A stretch of DNA of 64,000 nt from an uncultured Desulfuromonas sp. (GTDB lineage: Bacteria; Desulfobacterota; Desulfuromonadia; Desulfuromonadales; Desulfuromonadaceae), in the NCBI RefSeq assembly GCF_963678835.1, contig NZ_OY787469.1:744001-808000 (forward strand). Reading direction: 5' to 3'. Made by a program: the position numbers and the translations under genes. Positions 25,563-34,898 of this stretch are shown here, in pieces. Position 1 is the first letter of the stretch. Every line of letters starts with the position of its first letter. Below the pieces are notes generated by a model. That model saw nothing but the letters and a program-made list of their open reading frames with translations. It was not told the origin of the DNA and searched no databases.

Positions 25563-25952
25563 ATGGAATTGTCGATGAATTGGCGTCAGCCCCTGTTTGG
25601 TGGGGCGGCAATTTTACTGTTGGCGATAGCCGCCTGTGGCGAGAATGTGGCGCCGAAATCGCTGAATCAGCAATTGAAGAAAAAGAACCGTCCCGTGGTT
25701 GTGGATGTGCGCAGTTCGTTTGAATATCAGTCCGGGCATGTTCCCGGAGCCATCCATATTCCTCTCTGGTCGGTGCCGTTCAGTCGCTCAAAGCTGCCAA
25801 AGGAGTTGGACGGTATCGTAATCTATTGCGAGCACGGTCCGCGGGCGGTGTTGGCGCGAGGCTTATTTTTGCTGATCGGCGTGCGACCCGTTGCCTTTGT
25901 CAAGGGACACATGGCCGCCTGGCGTCAGGCGCGCTTACCCATGGAAAAATAA
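25563..25952 (+). CDS. Rhodanese-domain lipoprotein
   Basis: The start at ATG 25563 follows AAGGAGAG. The 129-residue protein has a short lipoprotein-type leader (LLLAIAAC, lipidated Cys near residue 25) and a single rhodanese domain: VVVDVRSSFEYQSGHVPGAIHIP, written here as the family CH2A-type start, and an active-site loop IVIYCEHGPRA whose Cys carries persulfide in active members. Likely periplasmic. First gene of a run with ppnP and cvfB. Confidence 0.85.
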   Translation: MELSMNWRQPLFGGAAILLLAIAACGENVAPKSLNQQLKKKNRPVVVDVRSSFEYQSGHVPGAIHIPLWSVPFSRSKLPKELDGIVIYCEHGPRAVLARGLFLLIGVRPVAFVKGHMAAWRQARLPMEK

Positions 25953-25973
25953 TCTGATTGTTTGGAGAATGAG

Positions 25974-26306
25974 ATGACGTATCAATCCCCGCAAGAATTT
26001 TCAGCAGCCACAGTGGCTTGTAAAGCAAATCTCTACTTTGACGGTCAAGTGGTCAGCCACAGTCTGACGCTGGCCAATGGCGAGAAAAAGACCCTCGGTG
26101 TGGTGTTTCCCGGTCTCTATCGATTTGAAACCAATGCTGCGGAAAAAATGGAAATTATTGCCGGTCAGTGCAAAGTGAAAGTTGCCGATCAGGATGGCTG
26201 GATCGGTTTTGAGGCCGGAACGTGGTTTGATGTGCCGGCCAAATCATATTTTGAAATCGAAGTGATGGACGGTTCCGTGGAATACGTCTGTTCTTATATT
26301 GCGTAG
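25974..26306 (+). CDS. ppnP: Pyrimidine/purine nucleoside phosphorylase (PpnP/YaiE family)
   Basis: The ATG at 25974 is preceded by TTGGAG; an upstream TTG in frame is that ribosome-binding site itself. The 110-residue single-domain cupin has the family pattern KANLYFDGQVVSHSL, KKTLGVVFPGLYRF and SYFEIEVMDGSVEYVCSY. E. coli YaiE/PpnP phosphorolyses several nucleosides. It follows the rhodanese gene by 21 bases and precedes cvfB by 17. Confidence 0.9.
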   Translation: MTYQSPQEFSAATVACKANLYFDGQVVSHSLTLANGEKKTLGVVFPGLYRFETNAAEKMEIIAGQCKVKVADQDGWIGFEAGTWFDVPAKSYFEIEVMDGSVEYVCSYIA

Positions 26307-26323
26307 TCTTCGGAAAGGCTGTC

Positions 26324-27145
26324 ATGATTCCAATAGGTTGTTGGCATACACTGGTGGTAATGTCGCGTGATGATCGTGGAGCAACATTGCTCCTGGAAGA
26401 GCAGCCCGTGTTGCTGCCGAAAAAAGAGTGTCCCATCGCCACCCAGGTGGGTGATGAGATGACGGTGTTTGTTTATAACGGCCGTCAGGATCAATTGGTG
26501 GCAACCTTTAAGAAGCCTTTGGCCGAGGCCAATCAGTTTGCTCTGATGCGTGTCAGCCAGGCCAATAAGTTCGGAGCATTCGTTGATTGGGGCCTCGACA
26601 AGGAGTTGCTGGTGCCATTTGCCGAGCAACCGGAGCGGTTGAAGGCCGGCCGCGATTATATTGTCCATGTCGGCATCGATAACAGTGGGCGGCTGATCGG
26701 CAGTACCCGCATCGAGCGCTTTCTTGAAGTGGACGAGATCCCTTTCAACCCAGGTGAAGAGGTGGACGTGCTGATCTGGCAGTTGACCGAGCTGGGGGCC
26801 AAGGTCATTGTTAATAACCGCTACGCCGGTCTGATTTATAAGGATGAGCTGCCTGCTGAACTCAAGCGTGGTGAGCAGGGCAAGGCTTATGTCATGCGGG
26901 TGCGTGATGATAATTTGATCGACATTACCCTGCGCAAGGTGGGCCGAGCCGGTATGGATGAGGCGCGTCAGGTGGTGTTCCAGGCCTTGCAGGCAGAAGG
27001 TCGTTTGCCGCTGACCGACAAGAGCGCTCCCGAAGAAATTGAGCAGATGTTGGGATTGAGTAAGAAGGCGTTCAAGCGGGCGGTTGGCATGTTGTATAAA
27101 GAGCAGCTGATTGAGCTTGATGAGCGGGAGATTCGCCTGCGCTGA
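26324..27145 (+). CDS. cvfB: CvfB-family S1-domain RNA-binding protein
   Basis: A 273-residue protein with three S1-like OB domains and a C-terminal winged helix. Indicators are PKKECPIATQVGDEMTVFVYN, NKFGAFVDWGLDKELLVPF, IVNNRYAGLIYKDEL and the C-terminal MLGLSKKAFKRAVGMLYKE. CvfB (YitL) binds RNA; in staphylococci it affects virulence gene expression. Here its role is unknown. The repeat array starts about 25 bases after its stop. Confidence 0.88.
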   Translation: MIPIGCWHTLVVMSRDDRGATLLLEEQPVLLPKKECPIATQVGDEMTVFVYNGRQDQLVATFKKPLAEANQFALMRVSQANKFGAFVDWGLDKELLVPFAEQPERLKAGRDYIVHVGIDNSGRLIGSTRIERFLEVDEIPFNPGEEVDVLIWQLTELGAKVIVNNRYAGLIYKDELPAELKRGEQGKAYVMRVRDDNLIDITLRKVGRAGMDEARQVVFQALQAEGRLPLTDKSAPEEIEQMLGLSKKAFKRAVGMLYKEQLIELDEREIRLR

Positions 27146-27169
27146 TTTGTTGAACGCTGGCCTTCGGGG

Positions 27170-30080
27170 ATAGCAGCTACGCTCTTCCGTTCAGCAGCAC
27201 CGAATGCAATGAATATCCGCGCGATTCGTTCTGAATTGCGAACTACTGAAGATCATAAGTCAAAGTCAAGGTCGCCGGGTTTCGTCCCGGCGGCCGACAT
27301 CCTTTTGACTGGCCGCTCAAAAGGGTGCAAAAACCGGCTTGAACACCTCCTGAACCTGGATTAACCGACAATGCGTCTGTTTCCGTCATGCTTCACAGAT
27401 TCGGCTCGTCGCCCTTTAGGTCGGCGAATCGTGCGACTCATCTCCTTTGGCGTAAAACCGTGATAACAATCCTAAGTCGCGCTCTGTCTCTGGTGTGGCC
27501 CCGATCAAACGGGCGGGGCGGTGCCCACCCTTGCCTTGGTTTGTTATTGAGCAGCCAAGCCCTCCCGTTCAGCAGCACCGAACGCAATGAACGTCAGCGC
27601 GATGGTTGTCGGCAACCTGTTTGAGCGGTAGCGAGTTTTGCCGACATTGCGATGTAAGAGAATGGAGAGAGGGAACCCGAAGGGTGCAATGACGGGAGTC
27701 GATTTTGCGGTACTTTTGTCGACGCAAAAGTGCCCCGACGTGCGGGCGCGGAAGCCCGCGTCACGTGGGTACTACCATCGCGAATGGATGAAGTTTGCCA
27801 GAGCGGTCAGTTTCGGATTACGAACCACTGAAGCCCAAGATCAAAGTCAAGGTCGCCGGGTTTCGTCCCGGCAGCCGACATACTTTTGACTGGCCGCTCA
27901 AAAGTATGCAAAAACCGGCTGAACTTCTCCTGAACCTGAACCCACCGACACTGAGTCTGTTTCCGTGATGCGTCACAGATTCGGCTCGCCGCCCTTTAGG
28001 TCGACGAATCGTGCAACTCATCAGCACTGGCGTAAAACGTTGATAACAATCTTCAGTCGTGCTCTATCTCTGGTGTGGCACCGATCAAACGGGCGGGACG
28101 GTGCCCGCCCTGCAGTCGTGTGTTATTCAGCAGCCCAGCTCTCCCGTTCAGCAGCGCCGAACGAAGGGAACGGTCACCGTTATGGTTGTCGGCAACATGT
28201 TTGAGGACTGATGCCGACTGGGCGAGTTTTGCCGACATCACGGTGTTAGTGAACACAGAGAGGGAACCCGTAAGGGCGCAATGGGGTTGTTATTGATCAG
28301 ATGAACGAGAGGTGTTGCGTGAGATTTTTTGCGTCAGCAAGGCAGAGGGAGGAGCTATAGTTGGTCTATGGCGACGACCGATAACGCGGCTGACGTGAAA
28401 AAGATCCGCAACAACACCGTGAAGGCTGATTGATGACAGCCCCTTGGGAGTCGATTTTGCGCCACTTTTGTCGACGCAAAAGTGGCCCGACGTGCGGGCG
28501 CGGAAGCCCGCGTCACGTGGGTACCACCATTGCGTACGGATGAAGTTCGCCGGTGCGATTCGTTTCGGATGACGAACCACTGAAGGTTAAGGTCAAAGTC
28601 AAGGTCGCCGGGTCTCGTCCCGGCAGCCGACATCCTTTTGACTGGCCGCTCAAAAGGATTGTAAAAACCAGCTTGAACATCTCCTGAACCTCAGATTAAC
28701 CGACAATGCGTCTGTTTCCGTAATGCTTCACAGATTCGGCTCGCCGCCCTTTAGGTCGGCGAATCTTGCAACTCATCAGCTTTGGCGTAAAACGTTGATA
28801 ACAATCTTCAATCGCGCTCTATCTTTGGTGTGGCACCGGTTAAACGGGTGGGACGGAGCCCACCCTTGCCTTGGTTTGTTATTGAGCAGCCAAGCCCTCC
28901 CGTTCAGCAGCACCGAACGCAATGAACGTCAGCGCAATGGTTGTCGGCAACCTGTTTGAGCGGTAGCGAGTTTTGCCGACATTGCGATGTAAGAGAATGG
29001 AGAGAGGGAACCCGATAGGGTGCAATGACGGGAGTCGATTTTGCTCCCCTTTTGTCGACGCAAAAGGGGGCCGACGGGCGGGCGCGGAAGCCCGCGTCAT
29101 GTGGGTACCACCATTGCGAACGGATGAAGTTCGTTGGTGCGATTCGTTTCAAATGACGAACCACTGAAGCTCAAGATCAAAGTCAAGGTCGCCGGGATTC
29201 GTCCCGGCAGCCGACATCCTTTTGACTGGCCGCTCAAAAGGATGCAAAAACCGGCTGAACACCTCCTGGCCCTCAGATCAACCGACAATGTGTCTGTTTC
29301 CGTTATGCGTCACAGATTCAGCTCGCCGCCCTTTAGGTCGGCGAATCGTGCATATCATCACCATTGGAGTAAAATGTTGATAACAATCTTCAATCGCGCT
29401 CTATCTTTGGTGTGGCACCGGTTAAACGGGTGGGACGGAGCCCACCCTTGCCTTGGTTTGTTATTGAGCAGCCAAGCCCTCCCGTTCAGCAGCACCGAAC
29501 GCAATGAACGTCAGCGCAATGGTTGTCGGCAACCTGTTTGAGCGGTAGCGAGTTTTGCCGACATTGCGATGTAAGAGAATGGAGAGAGGGAACCCGATAG
29601 GGTGCAATGACGGGAGTCGATTTTGCTCCCCTTTTGTCGACGCAAAAGGGGGCCGACGGGCGGGCGCGGAAGCCCGCGTCATGTGGGTACCACCATTGCG
29701 AACGGATGAAGTTCGTTGGTGCGATTCGTTTCAAATGACGAACCACTGAAGCTCAAGATCAAAGTCAAGGTCGCCGGGATTCGTCCCGGCAGCCGACATC
29801 CTTTTGACTGGCCGCTCAAAAGGATGCAAAAACCGGCTGAACACCTCCTGGCCCTCAGATTAACCGACAATGCGTCTGTTTCCGTCATGCGTCACAGATT
29901 CGGCTCGCCGCCCTTTAGGTCGGCGAATCGTGCAACGTATCAGCTTTGGCGTAAAACGTTGATAACAATCTTAAGTCGTGCTCTATCTCTGGTGTGGCAC
30001 CGATCAAACGGGCGGGACGGTGCCCGCCCTGCAGTCGTGGGTTATTTTGCAGCCAAGCCTTCCCGTTCAGCAGTTCCGAA
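27170..30080. repeat. Array of about five ~580-bp tandem units rich in hairpins
   Basis: A gene-free region between cvfB and the EAL gene. A marker segment (CACAGATTCGGCTCG-like) recurs at about 27388, 27968, 28723, 29305 and 29887, giving spacings of 580, 755, 582 and 582. The units at 28723-29304 and 29305-29886 are nearly identical. Each unit carries several inverted repeats: catccttttg-type (27298-27327, 27879-27908, 28631-28660, 29215-29244, 29797-29826), a TCGACG-loop hairpin (27709-27734, 28461-28486, 29046-29069, 29628-29651), a GGGnGGG hairpin (27511-27530, 28091-28110, 28846-28865, 29428-29447, 30010-30029), GCCGGG/CCCGGC, and GTCGGCAA/TTGCCGAC. Arms change together between copies. 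Frames within are not conserved as proteins. Confidence 0.9.
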
Positions 30081-30086
30081 TTTTTG

Positions 30087-32411
30087 TTATCCTGTCCCGG
30101 TCTCATCTTGGCGTACCATTTCCACAATCCGCTCCGGCGGCACCGCCGGACTATAGAGAAATCCCTGAATTTCATGACAGTTATGCTGTTTAAGAAACTT
30201 GCGCTGACCATGGGTTTCAACCCCTTCGGCAACAATGTTGAGCTTCAGAGCGGCTCCCATTTTAAGGATCGCGCCGACAATCGCGGCATCGGTGTCGCTC
30301 TGTTCGATATCGCGTACAAAGGTTCGGTCGATTTTCAACGTATTGACCGGAAACCGTTTCAGGTAGGCCAGGGATGAATAGCCGGTGCCGAAGTCGTCGA
30401 TGGCGATATGTACGCCGAGTTTCTGGATGGCCTGAAGGATGTTAATGGTTGCTTCAGGGTTCTGCATGATCACCGTCTCGGTAATTTCAATTTCCAGCCA
30501 TTGGGCGGCAAGTCCGGTTTTTTTAAGCACGTCAGTGATGCTTTGCAGCTGACTTTCCTGCTGGAGCTGGTGGCCGGAGAAGTTGACAGCCATGCGAATG
30601 GGCGGTAGCCCCTGCTGTTGCCAGATCAGGCATTGGCGGCAGGCCTCCTCAAGGACCCAGCGGCCGATGATACCGATCAGCCCCGATTCTTCAGCCAGCG
30701 GGATAAATTCTTTCGGCATCACCCAGCCCATTTCCGGGTGGTTCCAGCGGATCAGGGCTTCCACCGACGTGATTTGTCCGGTGTGGATATTGACCTTGGG
30801 TTGATAATGCAGCACAAATTGCTGTTGTTGAAGCGCCAGGTGGAGCCCGTTGAGCAGATGCAGTCGTTTGTTCTGATTGAGGTCGATCTGGTTGGTAAAA
30901 AACTGGATGCTGTTACGGCCGGTTGATTTGACCGACAACAGGGCGATTTCGGCTTGTTTCAGCAGTTCTTCCGGGGTGTCGCCATCCTGAGGATAGAGTG
31001 CAATGCCGGTACTGGTGGTCAAAAACAGTTCATGACCGTTGACAACGATCACCGGCGTGAGTGCCTGGGTGATTTTAACCGCCAGGTTGTGAACGATGTC
31101 GGCACTTTCGACGTTAACCAGCATGATGACGAATTCATCGCCATTGAGCCGGCCGACCACGTCGACTTCACGGACCTGGTGGAGCAGACGCTGGCTGACG
31201 GCTTTGAGCACCTCGTCGCCAATGGCGCTGCCCAGGGCATCGTTGATCAGTTTAAAACGGTCAATATTGATGATCAGAAAAGCGGTGTTTTTCCGTTCTC
31301 GCTTGGCCATCAGGGTCACTTGTTCAGCGCGCTCCATAAAATTCGAACGGTGAGCCAGTCCGGTGAGCTGATCAAAGTTGGTCAGTTGATCAAGGCGCGC
31401 TTCGGCCTGGCGGCGGGCGGTGATGTCGCGAAAGAGACCCCACAAGGTACACTGGCCATCGTTTTCTTCCAACGGGGTGACATTACTGTCGACAATGATC
31501 GCCTGCTGGTCGCTATTCGTGCGCATAAGCAGTTCCGTGGCCGGAAAGGGGGTGCCGTTTTCCAACAAGAGAACCTGACGTTGCCAGCTGGGACGATCCG
31601 TTGGGTCGATCAGGCTGCTGATGTTGATGACGTTGCTGTCCGGATCGATGTTGAGAATAGAGCGTGACGTCTGATTGGCGTAATCAATGGTGCCGTCGGG
31701 TCGAAATTGAATAATCAGATCGTTGGCATGGTTGAGAAAATTCTCCAGCCGCTGGGCCAGCGTAGATGCTTCGGCTGTTTTGCGGCGCAGGGCATGGGTG
31801 AGAAAGGTGCAGATAAAGGCGATGGCTGTATTGAGCAGGGTGACCCACAACCACAGCAGCAACAGAAACGTCTCTGATTGGGTCGAGATTCCATCCAGCG
31901 GCGGATCGATGTAGGGCAGCAGCTTGTAATGGCCGGCGATCAGTGCCCAGGCGTATAACAGGCTGTTCAGCGCACCGATGCCGAGAACGTCACGACGGTT
32001 TTCAAGCAGAAAGGCTGCCTCAAGCGTCGTCACCAGATATAGAGGCCACAACCAACTGTTGCCGCCGCCGGTGAAGTGGATCAGTACGGTGACAACACAA
32101 ATATCCAGCAGGATATGCAGATGATCAATAAACGCGAAACGGGCGATGGTCAGGTAATAGTAGTGGTAGATCAGATTGTACAGATTGAGAGTCGATAGAG
32201 TGCCGAGCAGCAGAGCGTATTGCAGGATTGACAGGTCAAACGTCGATTGCGACCAGACCAGCATGATTTCGGCCACCAGACAGAACAGGACAATGGCGCT
32301 GATCAGTTGCCAGCGAACGCGGGTGATCAGATGGGTGCGTTCCAGGCGACCCTGCAGGGTAACGGGTAGGCCTGCGGGATTCGCCGATGTTGGGGTGGTT
32401 GGTTTGCTCAT
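30087..32411 (-). CDS. Membrane PAS-GGDEF-EAL cyclic-di-GMP protein
   Basis: The start is set at ATG 32411 (MSKPTTPTS); the frame extends upstream only to a TTG. The 774-residue protein has about six N-terminal helices (30-205), a PAS domain (about 225-340), a GGDEF domain whose signature reads GRLNGDEFVIML, and an EAL domain (about 520-765) with VEALIRW, NFSGHQL, EITETV, DDFGTGYSSL, LKIDRTFV and EGVET all present. The EAL half looks catalytically competent as a c-di-GMP phosphodiesterase. The Asn in place of the first Gly makes the cyclase half doubtful; it may bind GTP as a regulator. The repeat array ends 6 bases after its stop. Confidence 0.92.
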   Translation of the reverse strand: MSKPTTPTSANPAGLPVTLQGRLERTHLITRVRWQLISAIVLFCLVAEIMLVWSQSTFDLSILQYALLLGTLSTLNLYNLIYHYYYLTIARFAFIDHLHILLDICVVTVLIHFTGGGNSWLWPLYLVTTLEAAFLLENRRDVLGIGALNSLLYAWALIAGHYKLLPYIDPPLDGISTQSETFLLLLWLWVTLLNTAIAFICTFLTHALRRKTAEASTLAQRLENFLNHANDLIIQFRPDGTIDYANQTSRSILNIDPDSNVINISSLIDPTDRPSWQRQVLLLENGTPFPATELLMRTNSDQQAIIVDSNVTPLEENDGQCTLWGLFRDITARRQAEARLDQLTNFDQLTGLAHRSNFMERAEQVTLMAKRERKNTAFLIINIDRFKLINDALGSAIGDEVLKAVSQRLLHQVREVDVVGRLNGDEFVIMLVNVESADIVHNLAVKITQALTPVIVVNGHELFLTTSTGIALYPQDGDTPEELLKQAEIALLSVKSTGRNSIQFFTNQIDLNQNKRLHLLNGLHLALQQQQFVLHYQPKVNIHTGQITSVEALIRWNHPEMGWVMPKEFIPLAEESGLIGIIGRWVLEEACRQCLIWQQQGLPPIRMAVNFSGHQLQQESQLQSITDVLKKTGLAAQWLEIEITETVIMQNPEATINILQAIQKLGVHIAIDDFGTGYSSLAYLKRFPVNTLKIDRTFVRDIEQSDTDAAIVGAILKMGAALKLNIVAEGVETHGQRKFLKQHNCHEIQGFLYSPAVPPERIVEMVRQDETGTG

Positions 32412-32522
32412 GGGCGTCCGTCTTAGGGGGGGCAAAAGAGGATACACTCTCAATGAATCAGACGGCAGTATTCATTAGGGGGAATCTCAATGAAGAAGTT
32501 GTCATGATGTGGCGTGCGCGTT

Positions 32523-32550
32523 GGGGCGGCTAACGCCAGTTAGCCGCCCC
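32523..32550 (-). terminator. 12-bp hairpin after the YhdH-type gene
   Basis: GGGGCGGCTAAC and GTTAGCCGCCCC (32523-32534, 32539-32550) form a perfect stem with a 4-base loop, 24 bases past the minus-strand stop. No T-run follows on that strand. Confidence 0.5.
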
Positions 32551-32574
32551 GGTAACACGTTTGGTTGATGCTGA

Positions 32575-33564
32575 TCAGGGTTTGATAATCTGACGGCGCT
32601 TCAATGATCCGGCCAGCATGGCTGAAATCGCCTCTTCCAATCCTTCCAGCCCGATTTCATCATTCATGGTCTCAAGTTGAGGCAGACTCCATTCGCTAGC
32701 CAGCTTGTTCCACACGGTCTGGCGACGCGGCATGGGGCATTCGGCGGAATCGATGCCGATGAGGCGTACACCGCGCAGAATAAAGGGGAACACGTTGATC
32801 GGCAGGTCGGGGGAGCCAACCAGGCCGCAGCAAGTGACGACGCCGTCGTAACGGGTGGCCTTGATGGCGGCGGCCAGCATCTCTCCGCCGACACAATCGA
32901 TCACTCCGGCCCAGCGTGGTTTGAGCATGGGCCGGGTACTGTTTTCGGTGACCTCATCGCGGCTGATAACAGATGTGGCGCCCAACTCTTTGAGGTAGGC
33001 GTGTTCCGACGCTTTGCCGGTGGCGGCCGTGACCTGGAATCCGGCTTTGGCGAGGATGGCCACGGCGAGGCTGCCGACACCACCGGTTGCGCCGGTGACG
33101 AGAATCTCCCCTTGATCCGGGGTGACACCGGCTTCAACAAGTTCTTGCACGCTCAGCCCGGCCGTCAGTCCGGCTGTGCCGAACATCATGCTCTGTTTCA
33201 AGCTCATGTCCGACGGTAATTTCACCGCCCAGCTACTGGGAACGCGAATCATTTCGGCAAAGCCACCGTCGGTTTCCATGCCCAGATCGTAGCTGGTGAC
33301 AATCACTTCATCGCCGGCGGCGAAGCGACCGTCACTGCATTCAACGACAGTTCCGGCGGCATCGATACCCGGCGTATGGGGAAAATTGCGAGTCACGCCG
33401 GGGTTGCCCGTGGCCGACAGGGCATCCTTGAAATTCAGTGACGAATACGCGACCTGAACCAGGAGTTCACCAGCGGGCAGATCATCGATGGAACGCTCCA
33501 CCACCTGGCGGACAAATTGTTTGGGTTGTGGCGTGGTTACCTGTAAAGCGCGAAAGGTTGTCAT
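32575..33564 (-). CDS. YhdH/AcuI-type quinone or acrylyl-CoA oxidoreductase
   Basis: The start at ATG 33564 (MTTFRALQV) has AAAGGAG upstream; the longer frame is not supported. The 329-residue MDR protein has SSLNFKDALSATGNPGVTRNFPHTPGIDAAGTV in pieces typical of YhdH/YhfP, the cofactor motif VTGATGGVGSLAVAILAKAG and GVIDCVGGEMLAAAIK. Characterised members reduce acrylyl-CoA (AcuI) or quinones with NADPH. It is divergent from an HxlR regulator, which is the likely controller. Confidence 0.9.
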   Translation of the reverse strand: MTTFRALQVTTPQPKQFVRQVVERSIDDLPAGELLVQVAYSSLNFKDALSATGNPGVTRNFPHTPGIDAAGTVVECSDGRFAAGDEVIVTSYDLGMETDGGFAEMIRVPSSWAVKLPSDMSLKQSMMFGTAGLTAGLSVQELVEAGVTPDQGEILVTGATGGVGSLAVAILAKAGFQVTAATGKASEHAYLKELGATSVISRDEVTENSTRPMLKPRWAGVIDCVGGEMLAAAIKATRYDGVVTCCGLVGSPDLPINVFPFILRGVRLIGIDSAECPMPRRQTVWNKLASEWSLPQLETMNDEIGLEGLEEAISAMLAGSLKRRQIIKP

Positions 33565-33738
33565 TATTGTCTCCTTTAAATAGGGGTGCAGGGGCGGCGC
33601 CCTTTTTGGCGGCGGCCTGTGCCAAAAACTCTGGGGTTTTCTTTTTTGTGTAAGAAGTGTAGAAAGGAAAGATCCTGTTGGCAAGTACCTACTCTGAAGT
33701 TTGGTAGTCACCTAAAAGATACTATTGTGAGATACTCG

Positions 33739-34113
33739 ATGGTTAGTGAAGATAGAAGCGAAGAAAAAAATGTATACCGTTGCCCGGTGGAGGTAACTCT
33801 CGATGTCATCGGCGGCAAGTGGAAAAGTTTGATCCTCTGGCATCTCAAGCAGAAAACTCTCCGTTTCAGCCAGTTACAGCGGCTTTTGCCGCGCATTACC
33901 CAGAAGATGTTGACCCAGCAACTGCGCGATCTTGAACGCGACGGGCTGGTGTTTCGCCAGGTGTATCCCGAGGTGCCGCCGCGGGTGGAATATTCGCTGA
34001 CCGAACTCGGTTGCAGCGTGGTGCCGATCCTTGATCAGATGTACGAATGGGGCAGCCGTTTTGATCCCGAGCAGCCGGGATGTGCTGCAAAGGACTCTAG
34101 TATTCCCGCATAA
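33739..34113 (+). CDS. HxlR-family transcriptional regulator
   Basis: The start is set at ATG 33739 (MVSEDRSEEK); a GTG at 33727 is an alternative, and neither has a strong ribosome-binding site. The 124-residue winged-helix protein has the HxlR signature: CPVEVTLDVIGGKWKSLILWHL, LRFSQLQRLLPRITQKMLTQ and RVEYSLTELG, each shown here as separate parts. HxlR proteins respond to aldehydes, quinones and other electrophiles, which suits a divergent MDR oxidoreductase. The BIME array begins at its stop codon. Confidence 0.88.
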   Translation: MVSEDRSEEKNVYRCPVEVTLDVIGGKWKSLILWHLKQKTLRFSQLQRLLPRITQKMLTQQLRDLERDGLVFRQVYPEVPPRVEYSLTELGCSVVPILDQMYEWGSRFDPEQPGCAAKDSSIPA

Positions 34114-34851
34114 TTGAAATTGTCTGTTGTCGGAGCGGCTTCAGCCGCGAATTCCCATCATGAAAAGGATCAATGTCCAGAACAATTCGCGAATAAATTC
34201 GCTCCTGCAGGGAGTCGCTCCGATGACAAAATTGACGGTGTTCACGTACGAGCAGGGTGTTGAAAACGTCCCATCCAGGGGCTTTTCAACGGCTTGCTGG
34301 TACGTCAGCATCATTGAAATTGTCTGTTGTCGGAGCGGCTTCAGCCGCGAATTCTCATCATGAAAAGGATCAATGCCCAGAACAATTCGCGAATAAATTC
34401 GCTCCTACAGGGAGTCGCTCCGATGACAAAATTGACGGTGTTCACGTACGAGCAGGGTGTTGAAAACGTCCCATCCAGGGGCTTTTCAACGGCTTGTTAG
34501 TACGTCATCATCATTGAAATTGTCTGTTGTCGGAGCGGCTTCAGCCGAGAATTCCCATCATGAAAAGGATCAATGAACCAGAACAATTCGCGAATGAATT
34601 CGCTCCTACAGGGAGTCACTCCGATGACAAAATTGACGGTGTTCACGTACGAGCAGGGTGTTGAAAACGTCCCATCCAGGGGCTTTTCAACGGCTTGTTA
34701 GTACGTCATCATCATTGAAATTGTCTGTTGTAGGAGCGGCTTCAGCCGCGAATTCCCGTCATGAAAAGGATCAATGCCCAGAACAATTCGCGAATAAATT
34801 GGCTCCTACAGGAAGTCACTCCGATGACAAAATTGACTGCGTTCAAGTACT
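34113..34851. repeat. BIME-like tandem array of REP sequences, four ~200-bp units
   Basis: Units begin at about 34113, 34313, 34513 and 34714, the last truncated. Each holds a REP of the form GGAGCGGCTTCAGCCGCG followed by GAATT, an oppositely oriented REP whose reverse complement reads TAGGAGCGAATTTATTCGCG, a GGGAGTCGCTCC segment, and a GTTGAAAA/TTTTCAAC hairpin. Paired inverted REPs define BIMEs. No REP-associated tyrosine transposase (RAYT) is in the window, so mobilisation would be in trans. Frames crossing the array are artefacts. Confidence 0.88.
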
Positions 34852-34898
34852 CGTGCCGCCCCATAATCGCTCATTTCCGGAAAAGCTGTTGGTTTCCC

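Noticed and set aside
27388..29888. Repeated 60-135-codon frames on both strands in the array
   Set aside because: They recur because the DNA unit recurs. They sit in several frames at once, have no ribosome-binding sites, and the stem changes ignore codons.
34113..34851. CRISPR array
   Set aside because: Units are ~200 bp, contiguous and without variable spacers.
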